Part shown: one piece after another, positions 1-5,837 of the stretch
Layout: each line of letters starts with the position of its first letter
Numbering within the stretch: the stretch's first letter is position 1
Origin: Candidatus Zipacnadia bacterium
GTDB taxonomy: Bacteria; Armatimonadota; Zipacnadia; Zipacnadales; Zipacnadaceae
Length of the DNA: 7,357 nt
Reading direction: 5' to 3'
Assembly: GCA_029821515.1 (NCBI GenBank)
Contig: JALGTD010000165.1
Coordinates: 1 to 7,357 of the forward strand
Notes under the pieces: generated by a model
The model's input: only the letters and a program-made list of their open reading frames with translations
Told to the model about the DNA's origin: nothing
Database searches by the model: none
Made by a program: the position numbers and the translations under genes

Positions 1-7
1 CGTCGAC

Positions 8-101
8 TGGCGGAGAGGGAGGGATTCGAACCCTCGATGGGAGCTTATACCCCCATAGTCGCTTAGCAGGCGACCGCCTTCAGCCGCTCGGCCACCTCTC
101 C
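8..101 (-). tRNA. tRNA-Ser (anticodon GCU), CCA encoded
   Basis: Read on the minus strand, this folds as a class II tRNA. The acceptor stem is GGAGAGG paired with CCTCTCC, followed by the discriminator G and an encoded CCA at 8-10. The anticodon stem GTCGC/GCGAC closes a seven-base loop CTGCTAA, giving anticodon GCT (+ strand 65-67), which reads the serine codons AGC and AGU. A long variable arm and a T-loop with GTTCGAATCC are visible, as expected for serine tRNA. The gene is the last element downstream of the PocR kinase but has its own promoter just upstream. Confidence 0.97.
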
Positions 102-113
102 ACGCACACCCAT

Positions 114-142
114 ATTCTATCACATCTCGTGCCGGCAAGCAA
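114..142 (-). promoter_or_regulatory. Promoter of tRNA-Ser
   Basis: On the minus strand there is a -35 box TTGCTT (137-142), a 17-bp spacer and a -10 box TAGAAT (114-119). The -10 is preceded by TGa, making it an extended -10. Initiation near 107 would leave only a few bases before the mature tRNA 5' end at 101. The -35 match is weak; the -10 and the position are good. The -35 lies nine bases from the stop codon of the flhB fragment. Confidence 0.6.
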
Positions 143-150
143 GCGGCCCA

Positions 151-255
151 TCAGCGCTCCCGCATCCGCCGTTGCCGCCACCAGCGCACCAACCAACTGC
201 CCTCCGTCTCGCGGATTTCCTGCTGTAGTTCCCGGCGGGGCATTGCCGCACCGCG
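151..255 (-). pseudogene. Displaced 3' fragment of flhB
   Basis: In one minus-strand frame this stretch encodes RGAAMPRRELQQEIRETEG continuing to RQRRMRER and a TGA at 151-153. It matches the last part of the FlhB protein at 1872-2600 (residues 207-237) with two amino-acid changes. No larger reading frame leads into it: there is an in-frame TAA about 42 bases upstream of its ATG (241-243), and no upstream FlhB sequence is present. A 30-residue peptide could start at that ATG, but I see no clear ribosome binding site. I infer the orphaned original 3' end of an flhB gene, or a remnant of a second one. Only the homology is certain; the history is inferred. Confidence 0.8.
163..255 (-). repeat. 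93-bp direct repeat, copy B (flhB tail)
   Basis: This aligns without gaps to 1890-1982 in the same orientation, with 83 of 93 bases identical. The ten differences fall in ten different codons; eight are synonymous. The two replacements are T to P and Q to R relative to the intact flhB. The two copies flank the PocR-kinase gene and are 1727 bp apart, start to start. Confidence 0.9.
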
Positions 256-326
256 CTGTCCTCTTGCCTGCCGGCAGGATTGTTAGCCTTATCACTGCAG
301 CCGCAAACACCAGCAGTTCTCCGAGG

Positions 327-344
327 CGATAGCACTTGCTATCG
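327..344. other. Hairpin downstream of the kinase gene
   Basis: A perfect 7-bp inverted repeat CGATAGC/GCTATCG with a four-base loop lies about 30 bases past the stop codon of the PocR kinase. On the minus strand it is not followed by a T run, so it is not a canonical intrinsic terminator. It could be an mRNA 3'-end structure. Confidence 0.35.
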
Positions 345-371
345 TGTTTCATAGTGACCATCGGCGCACCA

Positions 372-1646
372 CTAATCAGCTTCCTGGCCGCTGTGCGCGG
401 CTCGCGCCGGAATGGAGACAGAGAAAGTGCTGCCCTTCCCCAGCTCACTGTCTACCCAAATCCGTCCTCCGTGCGCTTCGGCCACCATCTTGCAGAAAGT
501 CAGCCCCAACCCCGTTGAGTACTTGTGTCCCTCGCTGCGTGTCTCGGCTTGGCCGAACTTCTCGAAGATCCGGGCGCGGTCTTCTTCGGGTATGCCGGGA
601 CCATCATCTGATACTGAAAAGATTAGCCCCTCCTGTATACACCGGCTAGTAAGTCGGATGTGCCCTCCGCCAGGTGTAAACTGAACAGCATTGCCGAGCA
701 GGTTCACTATAACACGCTGCAGCTTTTCAGCATCTGCCCAGATAGGTAGGCACCGACGATCCAGATCCAACTCCAGGTCGTGATTGTGCTCAATAACCAG
801 TCCGCCGAGTTGCTCGCCTGCTTGCTCGGCAAGCTGATTGAAATCAACCTCACCAAGGTCCATCTCCAGCTCGCCCTTTTCCATTTTGTTGATGTCCAGT
901 AGCGTGTTGACCATTTCCAGGAGACGTCGGGCACTGACCAGACCGGCGAGCACGAATTCCTCGGTCAGCCCCTGCTCGTACTCTGTGTCCACTATTAACT
1001 GCAGGCCGCCGATTACACTGGTCAGGGGAGTGCGCAAGTCGTGAACAATCATATAAATCAGTGAGTCGCGCAGCTCTTCCAGCTCCAGAATTCTTTGAGC
1101 TAGGATGCTATCGTACGCAGCCCTTGCTACCAGTCCCGCGATTATGTGCAGGAACTCGGCGACTTCTGCAATTCTCTCTCGCGGCATGACCAGGGCGGCG
1201 TGCGCCACTTGTTCCCCCACTTCCGGCGGCATACCGCCCGCAACCGCCAACTGGCGGAACTTATCCAAGTCGGGTTCTGCGGGCAGGCTGCGGGCAAAGA
1301 CCGCGTAACCCACGGCCTCCTCAGCCACTACGATAGGCGCCGCTGTGTCACGGAATCCTCCCCGGCAATGGTGGTGGATTGGCTTGTCACCTTCTCGCTC
1401 TTCCCGGAGCGTCGCTTCCACCGCAGGCTCAGGTACGTCCCACTTCCTGCGTCGCAGGCACAATGTGCCGTAGTCGCCGCAAACCAGCCCACCACAATAC
1501 TTCAGCGGATCGTCAATACTAGTCAACGGCACCCCTTCACTATCGGTGAATACCACGGGAACTCCGGTCACTGATTTGAACAGCGTACGCAGGCGCTCTA
1601 GCGTAGCAACGGGCACCAATTCGGCCAATTTGAGCTGAGTCTCCAC
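372..1646 (-). CDS. PocR-domain sensor histidine kinase
   Basis: A soluble-looking sensor kinase of 424 residues with no membrane segment or signal peptide. Residues about 15-175 resemble the PocR ligand-sensing domain (a PAS-like fold), with cysteines at 51, 56, 63 and 94 and an HHHC stretch. A short helix leads to a HisKA domain with the phospho-acceptor H202 in HDLRTPLTS. The ATPase domain is complete: N box around 305-325 (NLLGNA), DDGPGIP at 347-353, an F box IFEKFG, and GLGL at 379-382. I start at the GTG at 1644-1646 because AGGTGAT (1651-1657) lies at good Shine-Dalgarno distance; an in-frame GTG at 1655 would add three residues but lacks a site. No response regulator is adjacent, so its partner is unknown. 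It has its own promoter and is flanked by direct repeats of the flhB tail. The kinase call is firm; the PocR call is good; the ligand is unknown. Confidence 0.93.
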   Translation of the reverse strand: METQLKLAELVPVATLERLRTLFKSVTGVPVVFTDSEGVPLTSIDDPLKYCGGLVCGDYGTLCLRRRKWDVPEPAVEATLREEREGDKPIHHHCRGGFRDTAAPIVVAEEAVGYAVFARSLPAEPDLDKFRQLAVAGGMPPEVGEQVAHAALVMPRERIAEVAEFLHIIAGLVARAAYDSILAQRILELEELRDSLIYMIVHDLRTPLTSVIGGLQLIVDTEYEQGLTEEFVLAGLVSARRLLEMVNTLLDINKMEKGELEMDLGEVDFNQLAEQAGEQLGGLVIEHNHDLELDLDRRCLPIWADAEKLQRVIVNLLGNAVQFTPGGGHIRLTSRCIQEGLIFSVSDDGPGIPEEDRARIFEKFGQAETRSEGHKYSTGLGLTFCKMVAEAHGGRIWVDSELGKGSTFSVSIPARAAHSGQEAD

Positions 1647-1650
1647 TCTA

Positions 1651-1657
1651 ATCACCT
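1651..1657 (-). promoter_or_regulatory. Ribosome binding site deciding the kinase start
   Basis: AGGTGAT on the minus strand complements the 16S rRNA 3' end and lies four bases before the GTG at 1644-1646. It overlaps the alternative GTG at 1653-1655, so that upstream codon cannot use it. Confidence 0.55.
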
Positions 1658-1714
1658 ATCTTGATGTGTTTGCGTAACCTCGCGTTTTCCCGGCGGCCTG
1701 CTTGCTATTCTTGT

Positions 1715-1743
1715 ATTATAGCTGATTGCTTGCTCACTGTCTT
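1715..1743 (-). promoter_or_regulatory. Sigma-70-type promoter of the PocR kinase
   Basis: On the minus strand there is a perfect -10 TATAAT (1715-1720), a 17-bp spacer and a -35 AAGACA (1738-1743; 4 of 6 matches to TTGACA). Transcription would begin near 1708, giving a leader of about 60 bases before the kinase start. It lies in the gap after flhB, so the kinase can be expressed apart from the fli operon. Confidence 0.7.
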
Positions 1744-1755
1744 CTCCATGGTTCC

Positions 1756-1875
1756 TCAGAAAGGTCCCCACATAGCCGCGAGAGAAGATGTACATCGGTC
1801 ATCCTGTATGATCTGGATGTTCCTGCCCAGAGAGTCGGACTGCCAGGATACTTGCTCGTAGTCGCGTGAACTCAT
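1756..1875 (-). CDS. Possible 39-residue coupled small protein
   Basis: A short reading frame begins at an ATG that overlaps the flhB stop codon (ATGA) and is preceded by AAAGGA at eight bases, which is a very good translation start. The product begins MSSRDYEQVSWQ and ends AAMWGPF; it is polar, with no membrane segment. I recognise no family. The start signal suggests a gene once followed flhB here, perhaps a truncated remnant. The body shows nothing else that argues for coding, and a different small frame (1652-1795) overlaps it. Low confidence. Confidence 0.3.
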   Translation of the reverse strand: MSSRDYEQVSWQSDSLGRNIQIIQDDRCTSSLAAMWGPF

Positions 1876-2600
1876 CTGCGAAGTCCTTTCATCCGTCGTT
1901 GCCGCCACCAACGCACCAACCAACTGCCCTCGGTTTCGCGGATTTCCTGCTGTAACTCCTGGCGGGTCATCGCCGCGCCGCGCCAGAAACTTGCGCGCTG
2001 GTACAGATAATCACACAGCCCCAAACCAATCATCAACAGCCCGAACCGCCAGGCAAAGGTCCACACTATCTGCTGCAAGTGATGAGCCAGAAGTTGAGGC
2101 TGGGCGGTGGGGGTATCCAGCAATAGTGGCAGCAATCCATAGATTATCAGCCCGCCTCCGGCCAGGATGACTGCCGAAAGCAATATCTCCCAGGCCAAAT
2201 CAGCAGCCGGCGCGCGGGCATAGTTCACTTTGGAGCGCTCGGAGTATACCCCGGCAGAGCCGTCGCCTCCCGGCGCCGCCCACCGCTGTAACGTCCCGAG
2301 GCCCACCGCAACCAGCCAGATGACAGCAAGTGCGCCGACCACCACCAATCCGGCTCCAATCAGCGGTGGTGCCTTCAGCGCCGCAACTGGCTCCTCAAAG
2401 CTGCTTCCTATCAACCCCGCCAGCAGCCGACTCAGTACCCCCATTATCAGGCCCCAGAAACCAGCCACTATTAGCAACACCGCCGCCAGCACTCCGGCGG
2501 CCGTCAGCACCTGGCTGTGGGGGAAGATACCGGCCTGACGCAACCGCGCCAGGCGGCGGGCGGTGGGCGCATATTCTCGCAAATCGCCGTCGGCGGACAT
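1872..2600 (-). CDS. flhB: Flagellar export gate protein FlhB, lacking the C-terminal autocleaving domain
   Basis: FlhB wraps the FliPQR core of the flagellar type III export gate, and its cytoplasmic domain normally switches substrate class. Here residues 12-33 match the family N-terminal signature (PTARRLARLRQAG, then a PHS-type motif). Hydrophobic segments lie near 33-63, 78-101, 136-160 and 177-200. They are followed by CDYLYQR (196-202) and the linker motif MTRQELQQEIRETEG (211-225). The protein ends at residue 242, right after RQRRM. Known FlhB proteins continue about 100 residues more, including the self-cleaving NPTH motif, which is absent here. I found no NPTH in other frames downstream. 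The ATG start has GGGAG five bases upstream, 17 bases after the fliR stop. The last 31 conserved codons are duplicated at 163-255. Membership of the FlhB/SctU family is firm; whether the short form works is unknown. Confidence 0.88.
   Translation of the reverse strand: MSADGDLREYAPTARRLARLRQAGIFPHSQVLTAAGVLAAVLLIVAGFWGLIMGVLSRLLAGLIGSSFEEPVAALKAPPLIGAGLVVVGALAVIWLVAVGLGTLQRWAAPGGDGSAGVYSERSKVNYARAPAADLAWEILLSAVILAGGGLIIYGLLPLLLDTPTAQPQLLAHHLQQIVWTFAWRFGLLMIGLGLCDYLYQRASFWRGAAMTRQELQQEIRETEGSWLVRWWRQRRMKGLRR
1890..1982 (-). repeat. 93-bp direct repeat, copy A (inside flhB)
   Basis: This is the partner of the repeat at 163-255. It covers codons 207-237 of flhB, from RGAAM to RRM. Beyond the repeat the two copies diverge completely on both sides, including the last codons (KGLRR versus RER). 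Confidence 0.9.
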
Positions 2601-2617
2601 TGACTCCCACTGAGACG

Positions 2618-3274
2618 CTACAGGCTATTTACAAATGCAGCGAGATTCGTTTGCATAACGGAGAATTGCCACGTTACGAACTGGCCCAGCAGGGGCAGGG
2701 TTATTACCAGGGCCAGTAGCGCCACCGGCCAACGCACCGCCGGCAGGACCGGCGTCCAGGCGACGTTAGGCAGCGCTCGGGCGGTCATCGCCAGCACAAC
2801 ATCAGCCAAAAATAGTGCCGTTATCACCGGCCCGGCCATCACCAGGCCAATCAGGAACATCTGAGCGGCTCCACTGGTAACAGCGGTCATAATTGGTTCA
2901 GCGGAGATGGTGCTGCCTACCGGCACCACCGTGAAACTGTGATAGAGCTGCTCGACTAACCAGCGATGACCGCCAATGATAATGAATAGTACCAGAGCCA
3001 GCAGATAGTAGAGTCGCGCAATCGGCCCAAGCTCCCCTTCAGCGAAGCCACTGGCCGCACCGCTGCCCACGTAATGCTCAATCACCTGGCCGGCCAGCAG
3101 CGCTCCCCAGAAGACCAACGCCCCCATAAATCCGAGAACCAAACCCACCATCAACTCTCGCAGGGCTGCCGCTATCAGCAAGCCGGAAGAGCCTATTGCC
3201 GCCGAGGGCCCTATCAACGGTGTAATGGCGATGGCAACCGCGCCCGCCAGACCCAGCCGCACCACCAGCGGCAC
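2618..3274 (-). CDS. fliR: Flagellar export gate protein FliR, short at the N-terminus
   Basis: FliR is the single-copy subunit that closes the FliP ring of the export gate in the inner membrane. The family pattern is clear: ALRELMVGLVLGF (37-49), an AGQVIE segment (61-66), LALVLFIIIGGH (92-103) and HSFTVVPVG (112-120), followed by further hydrophobic segments to residue about 197. Usual length is about 250-265; this has 218. The usual first helix before the VPxxVRLGLA stretch is missing. The only standard start in frame is the GTG at 3272-3274: an in-frame TGA lies 33 bases upstream of it, and fliQ ends 44 bases upstream. Its Shine-Dalgarno site is poor. Either the helix is truly absent, or a non-standard start or frame change adds a little. 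The family call is firm. Confidence 0.9.
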   Translation of the reverse strand: MPLVVRLGLAGAVAIAITPLIGPSAAIGSSGLLIAAALRELMVGLVLGFMGALVFWGALLAGQVIEHYVGSGAASGFAEGELGPIARLYYLLALVLFIIIGGHRWLVEQLYHSFTVVPVGSTISAEPIMTAVTSGAAQMFLIGLVMAGPVITALFLADVVLAMTARALPNVAWTPVLPAVRWPVALLALVITLPLLGQFVTWQFSVMQTNLAAFVNSL

Positions 3275-3318
3275 GTCGCGCCAGTTCCACGGAATTGCAT
3301 TACTCGCTCAGCCCATGC

Positions 3319-3585
3319 TTACTTGATAATCTCTGGCAGGCTCTGCCACAAGTCCAGCCAGAAGTCGCTCATCACCGCGACCATCCAACCGCCAAAAATG
3401 AGTAGAGCCGCGCCGGCCGCCAGGATCTTTGGGACCGTCGAGGTGGTCGGATCAGAACCAGTTCGCGCCTGGATGAAGCTGGCCGCCAGGCCGGCAACGA
3501 AGGCGGCACCCAGCGGCGGCAATGCCGTATAGAAGGTCAGCAATAGTACCCGTTGAGCCAGTTCAAGGGCTTCAGCAGCGGTCAT
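3319..3585 (-). CDS. fliQ: Flagellar export gate protein FliQ
   Basis: An 88-residue protein of the usual FliQ length with two hydrophobic helices, near 12-35 and 53-73, joined by a loop. The family signature is visible as SFIQARTGSDPTTSTVPKILA (36-56), the counterpart of the SxxQAxTQxxExTLxxxPK motif, but the second Q and the E are not kept. FliQ subunits pack around the FliP-FliR core and stabilise the closed pore. The start is an ATG with only a weak GAG upstream, 42 bases after the fliP stop. The order fliP-fliQ-fliR-flhB is the standard one and supports the call. Confidence 0.95.
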   Translation of the reverse strand: MTAAEALELAQRVLLLTFYTALPPLGAAFVAGLAASFIQARTGSDPTTSTVPKILAAGAALLIFGGWMVAVMSDFWLDLWQSLPEIIK

Positions 3586-3627
3586 ATTTGCTCAATGCCT
3601 GGTGAATCGGATATACCTCTATCTTCC

Positions 3628-4383
3628 TCAAAAAGTCGCCAGTAGGCCCTCAACAAGCAATCTCCAGCCATCCACCATCACGAACAACAGCAGCTTGAAG
3701 GGCAGTGCCACCGCCGGCGTGGGCAGCGTTAGCAGGCCGATGGAAGTCAGGGTGCTCGCCACGACCAGATCAATTATGAGAAAGGGCAGGTAGACGATAA
3801 AGCCGATCATAAAGGCGGCGCGCAACTCACTCAGCACAAAACTGGGAATAAGCACGGTCATAGAGAGCTTCTCGCGGGGGACGTCCGCTGGCACTTCGGC
3901 CATCTTGCGAAAGACAGCCAGGTCTTGCTTGCGCACCTGTTTGTTCATAAACTTACGCAAGGGAGCTTCCGCCCGCTGGCCGGCTACGACCAGATCAATC
4001 TCCCCGGCCAGCAGAGGCTGCAAGGACTGCTCATTAATCTGCTCCAGGGGCGAGAGCATCGTGAACATAGTCAGGAATATGGCCAGCCCAATAATCACGT
4101 AGTTGGGCGGAATCTGCTGGGAGGTCAGTCCGGCCCGCAGGAAGAGCAAGACGATGACAATGCGGGCGAACGAGGTCATAACCGCCAGCAGGCCTGGAGC
4201 CAGCGCCAGGGCCGCAAACAGCAGCAATAGGCGCAGATAACCGCCGGTATCAGCCGAGCCGATCTCCAGCAATTGGTTGGTCGGGGCCTGGGCGCTAACC
4301 TGCCCAGCGCTCAGGACCGTCAGCAGCGCCACGGCCAGAGCACAGTAACGCGGTCCTCGCTTTAGTTCACCCTCTCGCGTCAT
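3628..4383 (-). CDS. fliP: Flagellar export gate protein FliP
   Basis: FliP forms the five-subunit core of the flagellar export channel. This 251-residue protein is full length. It has a cleavable signal peptide (1-31, ending VSA-QA), as typical FliP has, then MTSFARIVIVLLFLR (69-83), QQIPPNYVIIGLAIFLTMF (89-107), a periplasmic region with RKFMNKQVRKQDL, SELRAAFMIGF (185-195), DLVVAS and LPFKLLLFVMVDGW (227-240). All of these are hallmark stretches. In the gasket loop, where family members usually carry several methionines (MGMMM), this protein has IGLLTLP (215-221). The ATG is one base past the stop codon of the amidohydrolase gene, implying translational coupling. Very confident. Confidence 0.97.
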   Translation of the reverse strand: MTREGELKRGPRYCALAVALLTVLSAGQVSAQAPTNQLLEIGSADTGGYLRLLLLFAALALAPGLLAVMTSFARIVIVLLFLRAGLTSQQIPPNYVIIGLAIFLTMFTMLSPLEQINEQSLQPLLAGEIDLVVAGQRAEAPLRKFMNKQVRKQDLAVFRKMAEVPADVPREKLSMTVLIPSFVLSELRAAFMIGFIVYLPFLIIDLVVASTLTSIGLLTLPTPAVALPFKLLLFVMVDGWRLLVEGLLATF

Positions 4384-4384
4384 C

Positions 4385-5119
4385 TCAGTCCGGTTGCCCT
4401 ATCAGTCTCTGGATATTACCGCCGAGTATGGGACCCAGTTCATCCTCCGTCAGCCGCAGCTTCATAATCTTTTCGAGTTCGACATAAGGGAAGTTGAAAT
4501 AGGGCACACTGGTGCCCGAGACATCCGAGCCGAAGATTACCCGCTCGGCTCCGACGTTCGCCAGAGCTTTTTCGATAGCCGCCAGCTCGGCCGTCGAGGT
4601 ACCGTAATAGATATGGGGATTATCGTAAAACGCCTCGACTGCCTCGTATCCCCCATTGAGGCTGCCCATATGCGGGATAATGATGTTGAGCTGCGGATTG
4701 CGCTCGATAAAGGCGACGGTGTGAGCGAATTCCTCCTCCAGTATCACCGGCAGATTGTGGGCGCGAATGGCCTGGAGGATTGCCTCACAGCGCGGGTCCT
4801 CATAGTCGTAGCGGGGCTCGTCGGCATGCCGATGCCACTTAATGCCCCGCCACGGCTGCCAGTCACTGGGCTGGACATAGCCGTTCCAGACGAAATAGAA
4901 AGGATAGAGCTGGGGATTGTTCTGGGCGGCGGTCAGTACGTAATCGTTGGCTTGCCGGCGGCTTTCATCGGAGTCAATGGAACGGTACATATCCTCAGGG
5001 AAGGCGAATATGACCGCTCCATCAGCTTTGCACCTAACTAGATCCTCCGCCAGATCTTCGGGGGTGTACTGCTTAAAGGGCTGATTACCCAGGTGAACGT
5101 GGGCATCAATTATCTGCAT
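4385..5119 (-). CDS. Amidohydrolase-family TIM-barrel metal-dependent hydrolase
   Basis: A 244-residue cytosolic protein of the amidohydrolase-related (Amidohydro_2-like) superfamily. It begins with DAHVHLG (metal-binding H7 and H9), followed by GIKWHRH (92-98), IIPHMG (H150) and IFGSDVS (D199), and ends with a GGNIQRLI motif. At the barrel strand that often supplies another histidine it has VILEEEF (125-131), so its metal centre may use glutamate. The substrate cannot be told from sequence; members hydrolyse or decarboxylate small cyclic compounds. I chose the ATG at 5117-5119 because GAGGAG (5130-5135) precedes it and the conserved strand follows at once; in-frame ATGs at 5137, 5158 and 5164 would add up to 15 poor residues. 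It overlaps the fliO end by 14 bases and ends one base before fliP, so it is firmly part of the operon, where such an enzyme is not expected. Confidence 0.92.
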   Translation of the reverse strand: MQIIDAHVHLGNQPFKQYTPEDLAEDLVRCKADGAVIFAFPEDMYRSIDSDESRRQANDYVLTAAQNNPQLYPFYFVWNGYVQPSDWQPWRGIKWHRHADEPRYDYEDPRCEAILQAIRAHNLPVILEEEFAHTVAFIERNPQLNIIIPHMGSLNGGYEAVEAFYDNPHIYYGTSTAELAAIEKALANVGAERVIFGSDVSGTSVPYFNFPYVELEKIMKLRLTEDELGPILGGNIQRLIGQPD

Positions 5120-5513
5120 AGCTGGTATGCTCCTCATTGTTGGCAGACTGCCGCTCATACTCATCTCGAGGCAACTCAGCTAGCGTCCGCAGCCCCTCGT
5201 TGCCGCCCCCGACAATCAGAATACGGTCGGCGACCTCCAGGATATAGATCCAGCGACCGCCTCCGAGGTGGCGGCTTTCCACCACACGCAGTCTGTCGCC
5301 CTTGTGAGTGGGGGCCGCCTGAGAAAGGCGGCGCAGGCCGAAGTAGATTGCATAGATCAAACCGACGACTATCGCCAGGCTGATGCCGGCCTGCAGCAGG
5401 TAGTAGAGCGAGCTGTGGCCTTCAGTCGGCGGTGGGTTGCCCTGAGCAAAGGCCAGCTCACATCCAGTCAGCAAAATCAGTCCAATGAAGCCAATAGCAG
5501 GCGGCCAGCGCAT
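5106..5513 (-). CDS. fliO: Flagellar biosynthesis protein FliO
   Basis: FliO helps assemble the FliP ring and is the least conserved export-gate component. This 135-residue protein has an N-terminal hydrophobic signal (about 5-23), a second membrane helix (about 36-60), and then the FliO cytoplasmic pattern LRVVESRHLGGGRWIYILEV (75-94), DRILIVGGG and LAELPRDE. The first segment contains LTGC (15-18), which fits a lipobox, and AFA-Q (21-24), which fits ordinary signal peptidase cleavage; I cannot decide between them. The start ATG follows the fliN stop by three bases, with a strong GGGGAGGAA upstream inside fliN. The 3' end overlaps the amidohydrolase gene. Position next to fliN and fliP supports the call. 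Confidence 0.85.
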   Translation of the reverse strand: MRWPPAIGFIGLILLTGCELAFAQGNPPPTEGHSSLYYLLQAGISLAIVVGLIYAIYFGLRRLSQAAPTHKGDRLRVVESRHLGGGRWIYILEVADRILIVGGGNEGLRTLAELPRDEYERQSANNEEHTSYADN

Positions 5514-5516
5514 TAA

Positions 5517-5837
5517 CTATTCCTCCCCGCTTGGCTCGGAGCCCAGTATTTGCAGGATACGCACGGCAAGCTGCTCGTCCACGGTGACTATCTCCCCCCG
5601 GGCAATGATCTTCTCTCCGGCTAGAATCTCCACCTGGTTCGCGCTACACTCTCCCAGCGTCAAGATGGCGCCAGGGGCAATCTGTTGCAGCTCGGCCAAT
5701 GGTAAGGTAACTGAGCCTATGTGCACATCAAGGTTAACCGGTAGGCTCTCAACCGCATCAGAATCAATCGCCGGCGAGTTATCCCCTTCTGCCATCGGAG
5801 TCTCCTCCCCAGTCAGTGAATCATTGCTCTGTGCCAT
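5517..5837 (-). CDS. fliN: Flagellar motor switch protein FliN
   Basis: A 106-residue protein with an acidic, probably disordered N-terminus (1-31) and one SpoA (FliMN C-terminal) domain at about 32-98. The domain shows LPVNLDVHIG, LTLGE, VEILAGEKIIARGE and VRILQIL in family order. FliN forms the lower part of the flagellar C-ring and docks the export ATPase complex. Two starts have good sites: ATG 5835-5837 with GGGAGGT (5848-5854) ten bases upstream, and ATG 5793-5795 with GGGGAGGAG (5802-5810) six bases upstream, which removes 14 residues but keeps the whole domain. I give the longer form. It is the first gene of the export operon. A non-flagellar SctQ-type protein is possible in principle, but fliO next door argues for flagellar. 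Confidence 0.92.
   Translation of the reverse strand: MAQSNDSLTGEETPMAEGDNSPAIDSDAVESLPVNLDVHIGSVTLPLAELQQIAPGAILTLGECSANQVEILAGEKIIARGEIVTVDEQLAVRILQILGSEPSGEE

Noticed and set aside
80..448. 122-residue minus-strand frame across the tRNA and the flhB fragment
   Set aside because: It runs through the tRNA gene, overlaps the kinase end, and uses a different frame from the recognisable FlhB remnant.
1652..1795. 47-residue minus-strand frame before the kinase
   Set aside because: It contains the perfect -10 box of the kinase promoter, its ribosome site is only moderate, and no family is recognisable. Kept as a note in the small-frame finding.
1656..1871. Continuation of FlhB in another frame after 1872
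   Set aside because: I read all three minus-strand frames; none shows NPTH or the cytoplasmic domain pattern, so a simple frameshift does not explain the short FlhB.
4394..5041. 215-residue plus-strand frame
   Set aside because: It lies entirely opposite the amidohydrolase gene, whose motifs are unambiguous; the plus-strand product shows no family features.
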